A stretch of 10,684 nt of DNA, taken from contig JAMNXX010000310.1 of assembly GCA_023623095.1 (NCBI GenBank), forward strand, positions 1 through 10,684, read 5' to 3'. Positions 4,191 through 10,684 of this stretch are shown piece by piece. This stretch comes from Bacillota bacterium. Lineage in GTDB: Bacteria; Bacillota; Clostridia; Peptostreptococcales; Thermotaleaceae. The notes below the pieces were generated by a model. It had not been told where the DNA came from. It was given only the letters and a program-made list of their open reading frames with translations, and did not search any database. How positions within the stretch are numbered: position 1 is the stretch's first letter; each line of letters begins with the position of its first letter. The translations under genes and the position numbers were made by a program.

Positions 4191-6062
4191 ATGGATAATC
4201 AGCAGCTATTATTAAATATAGAGCTCCTTAAAAAACATGGATATGATGAATCATTGATTCACCATCCTACTTTGGATATCGAGAAAAACAATCAGGGATA
4301 TGACAATTTGCGGTACGAAACAGAAGATGGGAAAAAAGTTTATCTTCATAGCCAATATAATCTACAGAGAGAATGGCAGATGGTTGAAAAAGATCTTGAT
4401 ATAGGCTCGAAGGATGCGGCATATATCGTATATGGATTGGGATTAGGCCATCACATTAAAGAATTAAAAAGAAAAATTAGCAGCAGAAGCTATATTTATG
4501 TGATTGAGAAAAATTTAGATATTGTTTCTACCTATATGCATACGCAAAATTTTTCAGAAATTGCTACGGGGAATATTTTCTTCTTTTTTGGAAGTGATGA
4601 AGAAATTCTCACAAGAATTAGTGAAAAAATATTTGCTTTTAATATAATGCCGCTTTTCGGGAATTTAACGAACGTTATTCTCCCTTCCTATCGTCAGATT
4701 TACGGCGAATGGATCCATACAATCCAGAAAAAGATCTTGGATACAATTCGTCATGCCTATTTTATGCTGGGGAACGATATGGAGGATACGATTATCGGGA
4801 TCAAAAACAATTTAGAAAATATCAATGTTCTGCTTGAAAGCCCCAGTATTGAATTGCTTAAAAATGCATATTCAAACCTCCCGTTGATTATTGTAGCAGC
4901 AGGGCCTTCTTTGGATAAAAATATCCATGAGTTGAAGAATGCACAGGGAAAGGCTTTGATCATAGCGACAGATGCAGTTTTATCCACCTTAAAGAAGCAT
5001 GGTGTTGTACCTGATGGTGTGGTCAGCATTGAGAGAATTTTATTAACCTACGAAAAATTTTATAAAGATAAGGAAATCCATCCGAAGACCGTTTTTATCG
5101 GTCCTCCGGTAGTACGGCCGGAAATATTCTCTGTCATGAAAAATCATAAAAAGCTGATCTGCCTCAAGCAAGGGGAGAAAATAAACGAATGGATCAATAA
5201 CGATATTCTTGGGGAAGACCGTTTGCTTCCGATGGGAACATCCTGCGCCCATATTGCTTTTTCGTTTGCCAGATATATTGGGGCGAATCCCATTATATTT
5301 ATCGGTCAGGACTTAGCCTATACGAAAGACGGGATTACCCATTCTAATGATGTTGAGATTAAAGATAAAATCGATGCGACAGGCAATCAGCAGATTACCT
5401 TTGTTAAAGGAATCGACGGAGAGATGCTGCCTACCAGTCATGCTTTTAAGCAATTTTTAACTTGGTTTGAGCTGGAGATCATGAAGGATAAAGGAATTCG
5501 AGAATACATCGATGCGACAGAAGGCGGGGCATATATTGCAGGAACAAATTTGATGACGTTAAAGGAAGCGATAGAAAGATATTGCGATAAGAAAGTTACG
5601 CCTTTGCATGAGAAGGTTCCCAAAGGTGAAGGATTACAGGAGAAATATGATAAAGCAGTTGCGGAAGTGGAAAAACTGATCGAAAGTTTTGAGCGAATTC
5701 AAGAAGAATCGAACCGACAGATATTGAGGCTTGATAAGCTCCAAACGAAGGTGATCCGGGATAAAAAAGCACTTTCGATAAAAGATAAAGAAAGAATCTA
5801 TAAGGTTCTTAATCAAGCAAAAAAAGTAGAAGACTTAATTCTTGGTCATGATATTGCCAGAACACTCTTTCAAGCTCCTCTTATGATGGCGGCTACAAAG
5901 GTGAGGATGCTAGGCAATGAAGCAACCGATGAAATTATAAAAGAAAATGTGACTATCCAAAAGAAAATGATTGCATCCTTTATTGTGGGCTGTCACAGTG
6001 TCCTGAGGGCATTAATCGATATTCTTCAAAAAATGAAAGAAGAGCAGGAGGTGGACAGATGA
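4191..6062 (+). CDS. Maf-type flagellin glycosyltransferase (motility associated factor family)
   Basis: Proteins of this family (MAF_flag10, MptE-like fold) transfer CMP-activated nonulosonic acids such as pseudaminic or legionaminic acid to Ser/Thr of flagellin in the cytoplasm before export. The 623-residue product shows the family layout. There is an N-terminal Rossmann-like part with VYGLGLGHHI (about 80-89). The central catalytic domain has PLIIVAAGPSLDKN (231-244), ATDAVLSTLKKHGVVPD (259-275), MGTSCAHIAFSFARYIGANP (348-367) and IGQDLAYT (371-378), followed by EGGAYIAGTNLMTLKEAIER near 444-463. The C terminus is charged and helical, probably coiled coil. The ribosome binding site AAAGGG is rather far (11 bases) from the ATG. 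The last codons overlap the next gene (ATGA). Its place between flagellin and pse genes supports flagellin as acceptor and a Pse-type sugar as donor. Confidence 0.92.
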   Translation: MDNQQLLLNIELLKKHGYDESLIHHPTLDIEKNNQGYDNLRYETEDGKKVYLHSQYNLQREWQMVEKDLDIGSKDAAYIVYGLGLGHHIKELKRKISSRSYIYVIEKNLDIVSTYMHTQNFSEIATGNIFFFFGSDEEILTRISEKIFAFNIMPLFGNLTNVILPSYRQIYGEWIHTIQKKILDTIRHAYFMLGNDMEDTIIGIKNNLENINVLLESPSIELLKNAYSNLPLIIVAAGPSLDKNIHELKNAQGKALIIATDAVLSTLKKHGVVPDGVVSIERILLTYEKFYKDKEIHPKTVFIGPPVVRPEIFSVMKNHKKLICLKQGEKINEWINNDILGEDRLLPMGTSCAHIAFSFARYIGANPIIFIGQDLAYTKDGITHSNDVEIKDKIDATGNQQITFVKGIDGEMLPTSHAFKQFLTWFELEIMKDKGIREYIDATEGGAYIAGTNLMTLKEAIERYCDKKVTPLHEKVPKGEGLQEKYDKAVAEVEKLIESFERIQEESNRQILRLDKLQTKVIRDKKALSIKDKERIYKVLNQAKKVEDLILGHDIARTLFQAPLMMAATKVRMLGNEATDEIIKENVTIQKKMIASFIVGCHSVLRALIDILQKMKEEQEVDR

Positions 6063-6403
6063 AGGAACAGGAAACGTTGATGAAAGAAACAATAGAAGAA
6101 ATCAATATTTATTTACCGAAAATGATTCAAGGAATAGAAATCTTTGTAGAACATGTGATGCAAGCGAGGGAGAAAGAGGCTCAAAAACTGTTAGCAAATA
6201 TTTTTGAAGGGTTAGAGTGGATTGTACAAGCCGTGCTCCTGACTCGTGAGATGCAACCGGAAAACATCAAGGAGCAAGAATTGGTAGAAAAATTTCCATT
6301 GCTGATAGATGCTTATGAAAATAAAGATTTTGTTTTAATAAGTGATGTTTTAGATTATGAGATAAAACCGATATTAGAGAAATGGATACATCGAGTACAT
6401 TAA
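6059..6403 (+). CDS. Small helical protein of unknown function, coupled to maf
   Basis: The 114-residue protein is acidic and predicted from sequence to be almost wholly helical: Glu/Lys/Leu-rich heptad-like stretches, a run of LLANIFEGLEWIVQAVLL (about 44-61), and a C-terminal part with FPLLIDAYENKDFVLISDVL. It has no cysteine, signal peptide or clear membrane helix. The start is good (AGGAGGT at 6046-6052, 6 bases of spacing), and the ATG overlaps the maf stop by four bases, so the two are probably co-translated. I do not recognise a family with confidence. Its size and helical character resemble flagellar export chaperones such as FliS and FliT, and the context allows a role as a partner of Maf or of flagellin. 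That is inference only. Confidence 0.8.
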   Translation: MKEQETLMKETIEEINIYLPKMIQGIEIFVEHVMQAREKEAQKLLANIFEGLEWIVQAVLLTREMQPENIKEQELVEKFPLLIDAYENKDFVLISDVLDYEIKPILEKWIHRVH

Positions 6404-6426
6404 ATCTGAAGCGAAGGAATAGGTGA

Positions 6427-7488
6427 ATGAAAATGCTGAACAATTCTTCTGTTTTAATAACCGGCGGGACAGGCTCCTTTGGCAAAAAATTCATAGAGAT
6501 GATTTTTAAAAAATATAATCCCCGCAGGGTTATTATTTATTCGAGAGATGAATACAAGCAGTACCATGTAAAAAATTTGTTTCAGAAAAAATTAACAGAG
6601 GAACAAATGTCAAAACTTCGTTTTTTTATTGGGGATGTCAGAGATAAAGATCGTTTATACAGAGCATTTAAAGATGTAGATTATGTCATTCATGCGGCGG
6701 CGATGAAGCAGGTTCCTGCTTGCGAGTACAATCCCTTTGAGGCGATAAAGACAAATATACATGGCGCACAAAACATCGTGGATGCAGCCCTTGACAGAGG
6801 AGTAAAAAAAGTAGTGGCATTATCTACGGATAAGGCAGTCAATCCAATCAACCTTTATGGGGGAACGAAATTGGTGTCGGATAAATTGTTTATATCTGCA
6901 AATGCTTATTCCGGACAAAACGGAACTGTATTTTCAGTGGTGAGGTATGGAAACGTAGCAGGAAGCAGAGGCTCTGTCATTCCGTTCTTTAAAGAACTGA
7001 TTGAGCGGGGGGAAACGGAGCTTCCCATAACCGATTTTAGAATGACCAGATTTTGGATAACCCTTGAAGAAGGTGTGGAACTTGTATTTAAAGCGCTAAA
7101 AGAGTCAAAGGGCGGAGAGACTTACATATCGAAAATACCTTCTTTTAAAATAACGGACTTAGCAAAGGCGATGTTGCCGGGTTGTAAGATGAAAGAAGTA
7201 GGAATCAGAGAAGGAGAAAAACTCCATGAGGTCATGATTACAAAAGATGATTCCAGAATGACCTATGAATATGAAAAACACTATATTATTTATCCCCATT
7301 TTGACTGGTGGTCTTCCGGAAGGCATTTTACAAATGGGGGAAAACGGGTTGAAGACGGATTTGAGTACAATTCCGAAACAAACAGTGAGTGGCTGAATGT
7401 CGAGGATTTAAGAACGGCTTTATTGCGATTAAACATGATGCCGTTCATAGAAGAGCATATGAAAGAGATAGCTGCATCCAAAGAATAG
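6427..7488 (+). CDS. pseB: UDP-N-acetylglucosamine 4,6-dehydratase (inverting), PseB
   Basis: PseB performs the first step of pseudaminic acid synthesis: NADP-dependent 4,6-dehydration with C5 epimerisation of UDP-GlcNAc, giving the 4-keto-L-arabino sugar. It is a soluble extended short-chain dehydrogenase. The 353-residue protein has the nucleotide-binding GGTGSFG (13-19), GDVRDKDRL (69-77), HAAAMKQVPACEYNPFEA (89-106), and the catalytic STDKA-VNPINLYGGTK block, with D135, K136 and Y144 at the spacing of the H. pylori enzyme (D132, K133, Y141). The C-terminal half has RYGNVAGSRGSVIP and the FRMTRFWITLEEGVELV motif. Its length is normal. Two starts are possible: ATG 6427, or ATG 6433 with AGGTGA six bases upstream (two residues shorter). 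No aminotransferase (PseC) follows it, which is unusual. Confidence 0.95.
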   Translation: MKMLNNSSVLITGGTGSFGKKFIEMIFKKYNPRRVIIYSRDEYKQYHVKNLFQKKLTEEQMSKLRFFIGDVRDKDRLYRAFKDVDYVIHAAAMKQVPACEYNPFEAIKTNIHGAQNIVDAALDRGVKKVVALSTDKAVNPINLYGGTKLVSDKLFISANAYSGQNGTVFSVVRYGNVAGSRGSVIPFFKELIERGETELPITDFRMTRFWITLEEGVELVFKALKESKGGETYISKIPSFKITDLAKAMLPGCKMKEVGIREGEKLHEVMITKDDSRMTYEYEKHYIIYPHFDWWSSGRHFTNGGKRVEDGFEYNSETNSEWLNVEDLRTALLRLNMMPFIEEHMKEIAASKE

Positions 7489-7536
7489 CAAAGCTTCATG
7501 GAGAGACTATTTTTTATATCAAAGAGGTGTGAAACG

Positions 7537-8283
7537 GTGGGAAAAATTGTTGCAATTATTCAAGCAAGAATGGGTTCTACCAGATTGCCGGGAAAAGTGA
7601 TGAAGGATTTATGCGGAAAAACAGTTCTTGCCCATGATATTGAAAGAGTAAAGCAATCAAAATTTATTCAAGAAATTGTTATCGCCACAACCACATCCCA
7701 AGAAGATGATAGGATTGTAAAAGAGGCCTTGAACAATGGAGTGAAGGTATACAGAGGAAGCGAAGAAGATGTGTTGAGCAGATACTACGAAGCGGCTGTG
7801 GAAAACAATGGGGATATCGTCGTTCGAATTACGTCTGACTGTCCTTTAATCGATCCCTTTGTAATCGATAGTATGATTCATTGCTATGTAGAAAATGATT
7901 ATGATTTGGTAACCAATGCAGGTTCAGATTTGACGCAAAGGACTTATCCCAGAGGTTTAGATGTGGAAGTTTTTTCTTTCGGCATTTTAAAGGAAGCATA
8001 TGAAAATGCGGAAAAAGCGTATCAAAGAGAACATGTAACCCCTTATATCTATGAAAACAGCAAAAATATTTTTTACTATAAGAATGATGTAGATTATTCA
8101 AAATATCGATGGACGCTGGATACGGAAGAAGATTTTGAATTGATAAAAGAAATCTATGCAGAGCTATATCGAGGAAGGCATAATTTTTATTTTGAGGATA
8201 TTTTATGCTTGTTTACTAGAAAGCCAGAATTGTTTGAAATCAATAAAAATGTTGAACAGAAGAAAGTTGAGAATATCACTTAA
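7537..8283 (+). CDS. spsF: SpsF-type cytidylyltransferase, probable CMP-nonulosonic acid synthetase
   Basis: This family (CTP_transf_3; SpsF, related to NeuA/KdsB) couples CTP to acidic sugars. In this setting it should make CMP-pseudaminic acid, the PseF role, as donor for Maf. The 248-residue product has the CTP-binding IIQARMGSTRLPGKV (7-21), RITSDCPLIDP (97-107), YPRGLDVEVFSF (137-148), REHVTPYIYEN (164-174) and RWTLDTEEDFELI (191-203). The frame is open back to an ATG at 7498, but that lacks a ribosome binding site and adds 13 non-family residues. The GTG at 7537 follows AGAGGTG (7523-7529) by 7 bases and gives the usual MxKIVAIIQARMGS-type start. The sugar substrate is inferred from neighbouring pseB and pseI, because the family itself is broad. 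Confidence 0.85.
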   Translation: MGKIVAIIQARMGSTRLPGKVMKDLCGKTVLAHDIERVKQSKFIQEIVIATTTSQEDDRIVKEALNNGVKVYRGSEEDVLSRYYEAAVENNGDIVVRITSDCPLIDPFVIDSMIHCYVENDYDLVTNAGSDLTQRTYPRGLDVEVFSFGILKEAYENAEKAYQREHVTPYIYENSKNIFYYKNDVDYSKYRWTLDTEEDFELIKEIYAELYRGRHNFYFEDILCLFTRKPELFEINKNVEQKKVENIT

Positions 8284-8295
8284 GCAGGTGGGATA

Positions 8296-8751
8296 ATGTG
8301 TATTAACTTCAGGCTTGCTACAGAGAAGGATTGTGAATTGTTGTTTAAATGGGTAAATGATCCAAAGGTTAGAGAAAATTCATTTAGTGAGAGAATGATA
8401 GAATATGAAGAACATAAAAGATGGTTTAGTGAGAAAATAAGTTCTGATACTACAAAAATATTTATTGCTAATAAAAATGGAAAAGACATAGGACAGATTC
8501 GAATTGATATTTATGGGAATATTGGAATGATTGATTATAGTATTGCCAGAGAATTTCGTGGAAAGGGATACGGCGTTCAGATGTTGATGGAGATAATACC
8601 TGTAATTAACGAGCAAGAAATAAGTATAACTAAATTAATGGGAAAGGTGAAGTATACAAATATACCATCACAAAGAGCCTTTATTAAAGCAGGATATGTT
8701 GAAAAATACAACAGGGGATATATAGAATATACTAAAGATTTAATTAAGTAG
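8296..8751 (+). CDS. GNAT family N-acetyltransferase, probable sugar-nucleotide acetyltransferase
   Basis: The 151-residue protein is a single GNAT domain. It has FRLATEKDCELLFKWVNDPKVRENSF (5-30), a beta strand with DIGQIRIDI (64-72), the acetyl-CoA pyrophosphate loop REFRGKGYG (85-93) and NIPSQRAFIKAGY (122-134). By position it could fill the PseH role, acetylating the 4-amino group of the PseC product. The NDP.VR..SF opening resembles acetyltransferase domains that, from memory, are often fused to the C terminus of PseG-type hydrolases; here it stands alone. The start follows AGGTGGG closely. The gene looks richer in A and T (about 30% GC by hand count over 360 bases) than pseB and pseI, with many ATA codons, which may mean a separate origin. 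The substrate is not certain. Confidence 0.82.
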   Translation: MCINFRLATEKDCELLFKWVNDPKVRENSFSERMIEYEEHKRWFSEKISSDTTKIFIANKNGKDIGQIRIDIYGNIGMIDYSIAREFRGKGYGVQMLMEIIPVINEQEISITKLMGKVKYTNIPSQRAFIKAGYVEKYNRGYIEYTKDLIK

Positions 8752-8784
8752 CCATGATATATGAGTTATAACGGGGGAAAAGCC

Positions 8785-9834
8785 ATGTCGAAAGTATTAA
8801 AGATAAAAGATAGATTCATTGGAGAAAACTATCCAACTTATATCATCGCAGAAATGTCTGCAAATCATGCGCAGGATTTTAACAGAGCCATCGAAATTAT
8901 TCATGCTGCAAAAGAATCGGGAGCGGATTGTATTAAAATCCAAACGTATACGCCGGATACGATGACCATTGATTCGGATAAAGAATATTTTCAGATAAAA
9001 GAAGGAACCTGGAAAGGCGAAAATTTATATCAATTATATCAAAAAGCATATACGCCCTGGGAGTGGCAAGGAAGGTTAAAGGAAGAAGCTGAAAAAGTAG
9101 GGCTTGATTTTCTTTCTACTCCTTTCGATCATACATCGGTAGACTTTTTAGAGGGTTTAGGCGTAGATTTTTATAAAATTGCATCTTTCGAATTGGTGGA
9201 TATACCGCTCATCAAATACATCGCCTCAAAGGGAAAGCCCATTATCCTGTCTACAGGAATGGGAACTTTGGGAGAAATTGAGGAAGCGGTGCGGGCAGTC
9301 CGTTCGCAGGGAAATGAACAATTATGTTTGTTAAGATGCTCGAGTGCCTATCCGGCGATTCCTGACGATATGAATCTAAAAACCATGCAGAATATGGCAG
9401 AAACCTTTGGAGTTGTAGTAGGGCTGTCTGATCATTCACTGGGTTCTATTGCGGCGATTACAGCCGTTGCGATGGGAGCAAAGGTGATAGAAAAGCATTT
9501 TTGCCTGAGTAGGGAAATAAAAAACCCGGATTCTTCTTTTTCAATGGAGCCGGGTGAGTTTAAAAAAATGGTGGAAGACATTCGAGAAGCCGAGAAGGCA
9601 ATCGGGACCGTCAGTTACGAACTGTCGGAAAGAGAAGAGCAAAGCAGAATATTCAGACGTTCCATTTTTGCAGTAAAAGATATCGCAAAGGGAGAGGCCT
9701 TTACAAAAGAAAATATTCGAATTATTCGGCCGGGGAATGGGTTGCCGCCGAAATATTTTGATGAAATTATAGGAAAAACTGCCGGCGAAAATATAGAAAA
9801 GGGGACTCCGCTCCATTGGAGGATGATTCAATAA
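8785..9834 (+). CDS. pseI: Pseudaminic acid synthase PseI
   Basis: PseI (NeuB family) condenses phosphoenolpyruvate with 2,4-diacetamido-2,4,6-trideoxy-L-altrose to form pseudaminic acid. The 349-residue protein has the NeuB TIM barrel (about 15-275) and a C-terminal SAF/antifreeze-like domain (about 288-349, FRRSIFAVKDIAKGE to GTPLHWRMIQ). IAEMSANHAQ (21-30), QTYTPDTMTID (53-63) and AYTPWEWQ (88-95) favour PseI over NeuB or LegI. H217 (GLSDHSLG) and H238 (EKHFC) have the 21-residue spacing of the metal-binding pair in meningococcal NeuB. The frame extends to an ATG at 8761 without a ribosome binding site; the ATG at 8785 has GGGGG 7 bases upstream and the normal N terminus. The next gene starts one base after its stop, so the two are co-translated. 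Confidence 0.93.
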   Translation: MSKVLKIKDRFIGENYPTYIIAEMSANHAQDFNRAIEIIHAAKESGADCIKIQTYTPDTMTIDSDKEYFQIKEGTWKGENLYQLYQKAYTPWEWQGRLKEEAEKVGLDFLSTPFDHTSVDFLEGLGVDFYKIASFELVDIPLIKYIASKGKPIILSTGMGTLGEIEEAVRAVRSQGNEQLCLLRCSSAYPAIPDDMNLKTMQNMAETFGVVVGLSDHSLGSIAAITAVAMGAKVIEKHFCLSREIKNPDSSFSMEPGEFKKMVEDIREAEKAIGTVSYELSEREEQSRIFRRSIFAVKDIAKGEAFTKENIRIIRPGNGLPPKYFDEIIGKTAGENIEKGTPLHWRMIQ

Positions 9835-9835
9835 G

Positions 9836-10525
9836 ATGAAAATTGTTATTGCAACAATTAAATCGTGGAACATAAAAAATGCAAAGCGCCTGCAACAATT
9901 GTATGACAATAAAGTTGAATTCATTCTTATAACGGATAAATCTCAGCTAACTTATGAAAAATTAAAGGAGATAAATCCGAAATATATATTCTTCCCCCAT
10001 TGGTCTTGGATCATTCCAAAAGAAATTTATGAAAATTTTACATGTATTGTTTTTCATATGACGGATCTTCCTTTTGGAAGAGGGGGAAGTCCATTACAGA
10101 ATCTTATTGTCAGAGGAATTCAAGAAACAAAAATCTCTGCAATAAAAGTAGACGGCGGAATTGACACAGGAGATGTGTATATGAAGAAGGACTTAAATTT
10201 GAACGGAACGGCGGAAGAAATATTCATGAGAGGGTCCAAAATTATTTTTAATGAGATGATTCCGCGAATGATAGAGAACGAGATTATTCCGCAAAAGCAA
10301 CAAGGCGAAGTGGTGGAATTCAAAAGAAGAAAACCGGAACAAAGTGAGATAAAAAGTGATTTGAGTTTGGAACAAATCTATGATTATATCCGCATGCTGG
10401 ATGGGGAAGGATATCCCAGAGCGTTTATAAGATTTGGACCGTATACATTAAAATTTTCGAGAGCGAGCCTTAAAGAAGGGAAGATCATTGCGGACGTTGA
10501 AATCACGGAGGAGAACGATGAGTAG
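9836..10525 (+). CDS. Formyltransferase-fold enzyme of the sugar cluster
   Basis: The 229-residue protein resembles the formyl-THF-dependent formyltransferase family (methionyl-tRNA and sugar N-formyltransferases). It has a Rossmann-like N terminus (MKIVIATIKSW), FFPHWSWIIP (52-61), the core FHMTDLPFGRGGSPLQNLI (73-91) and DGGIDTGDVY (106-115). A short C-terminal domain carries IYDYIRMLDGEGYPRAFI, similar to the second domain of ArnA-type formyltransferases. The catalytic His (H74) and Asp (D110, DTGD) are present, but the Asn two residues before the His in GART/Fmt enzymes is V72. At 229 residues it is much shorter than Fmt (about 310), so it is not the housekeeping enzyme. It probably N-formylates an amino group of the nonulosonic acid or its precursor. 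The start has no close ribosome binding site (GGAGG 13 bases away), which suggests coupling to pseI. Confidence 0.82.
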   Translation: MKIVIATIKSWNIKNAKRLQQLYDNKVEFILITDKSQLTYEKLKEINPKYIFFPHWSWIIPKEIYENFTCIVFHMTDLPFGRGGSPLQNLIVRGIQETKISAIKVDGGIDTGDVYMKKDLNLNGTAEEIFMRGSKIIFNEMIPRMIENEIIPQKQQGEVVEFKRRKPEQSEIKSDLSLEQIYDYIRMLDGEGYPRAFIRFGPYTLKFSRASLKEGKIIADVEITEENDE

Positions 10526-10684
10526 AGTATTAACAATAGCTGCCCATCCTGACGATGAAATATTAGGTTTAGGCGGTACGATAAGAAAACATGTGAATGA
10601 AGGGGATTTGGCTTATTGTATTATATTGGGAGAAGGAATGACTTCCAGAAAAAGCAGCCGTGCCGATACGGAAAAGGCCGTTAT
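10518..10684 (+). CDS. PIG-L/LmbE family deacetylase (3' end cut by window)
   Basis: Fifty-five codons are visible, starting MSRVLTIAAHPDDEILGLGG. The AHPDDE motif (residues 9-14) supplies the zinc-binding His and Asp and the catalytic Asp of PIG-L/LmbE N-deacetylases, and the GLGGTI that follows is typical. The family removes acetyl groups from N-acetylated sugars and related amides. The ATG overlaps the end of the formyltransferase gene by 8 bases and has GGAGGAG at 10507-10513, so the two are likely co-translated and may act in sequence on the same sugar. The gene continues beyond the window, so its length and the rest of the active site cannot be checked. Confidence 0.85.
   Translation, partial: MSRVLTIAAHPDDEILGLGGTIRKHVNEGDLAYCIILGEGMTSRKSSRADTEKAV

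Noticed and set aside
7498..7536. ATG 7498 as the start of the cytidylyltransferase
   Set aside because: It has no ribosome binding site and adds residues foreign to the family; GTG 7537 fits both tests.
8761..8784. ATG 8761 as the start of pseI
   Set aside because: There is no Shine-Dalgarno sequence before it, and the GGGGG that serves ATG 8785 lies inside the proposed extension.
9541..9924. 127-codon - strand frame across the pseI/formyltransferase junction
   Set aside because: It spans two real genes in antisense and has no family features.
1..10684. CRISPR array, insertion sequence, phage or tRNA
   Set aside because: No regularly spaced repeats, transposase or integrase frames, terminal inverted repeats or tRNA-like cloverleaf were seen on either strand.

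Overview
The window is a stretch of flagellar and flagellin-glycosylation genes, all on the + strand. It comes from a low-to-moderate GC Gram-positive bacterium, most likely a motile member of the Clostridia or a related Firmicute. The evidence is the gene order flgL - DUF6470 (yviE-like) - fliW - csrA - flagellin, which is the Bacillus/Clostridium arrangement, together with strong AGGAGG ribosome binding sites and the long (75-residue) CsrA found in bacteria that also have FliW. No tRNA, rRNA, CRISPR array, insertion sequence or integrase was seen.

Region 1 (1-2545) is the end of a late flagellar operon: flgL missing only its first few codons, a 202-base gap rich in short hairpins, a DUF6470 gene, an intrinsic terminator, then fliW and csrA packed together so that the fliW stop lies in the csrA ribosome binding site. 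Region 2 (2546-4117) is a self-contained flagellin unit: a sigma-D-type promoter, a structured leader, flagellin with a Ser/Thr-rich central domain, and a strong terminator. The leader carries two hairpins that present GGA in their loops. One has an AGGA tetraloop inside an exact match to the core of the CsrA consensus. A third GGA lies in the flagellin Shine-Dalgarno sequence. This fits the known FliW-CsrA-flagellin circuit, with csrA and fliW encoded immediately upstream.

Region 3 (4125-10684) begins with a second sigma-D-like promoter with the same 16-base spacer. It continues as a tight cluster: a Maf-type flagellin glycosyltransferase, a small helical protein of unknown function, PseB (UDP-GlcNAc 4,6-dehydratase/5-epimerase), an SpsF-type cytidylyltransferase, a GNAT acetyltransferase, PseI (pseudaminic acid synthase), a formyltransferase-fold enzyme and the start of a PIG-L/LmbE deacetylase that runs off the window. 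The cluster should make a CMP-activated pseudaminic-acid-type sugar that Maf puts on flagellin. The PseC aminotransferase and PseG hydrolase are not in the window. The formyltransferase/deacetylase pair suggests that an N-acyl group is changed, perhaps to formyl.

The points most worth a second look are the multi-site CsrA leader with a possible alternative fold, the formyltransferase-deacetylase pair (with the usual catalytic Asn replaced by Val), the small protein overlapping maf, and the hairpin series between flgL and the DUF6470 gene. Several starts were moved from the longest reading frame to codons with a proper ribosome binding site: the DUF6470 gene, csrA, hag, spsF and pseI.
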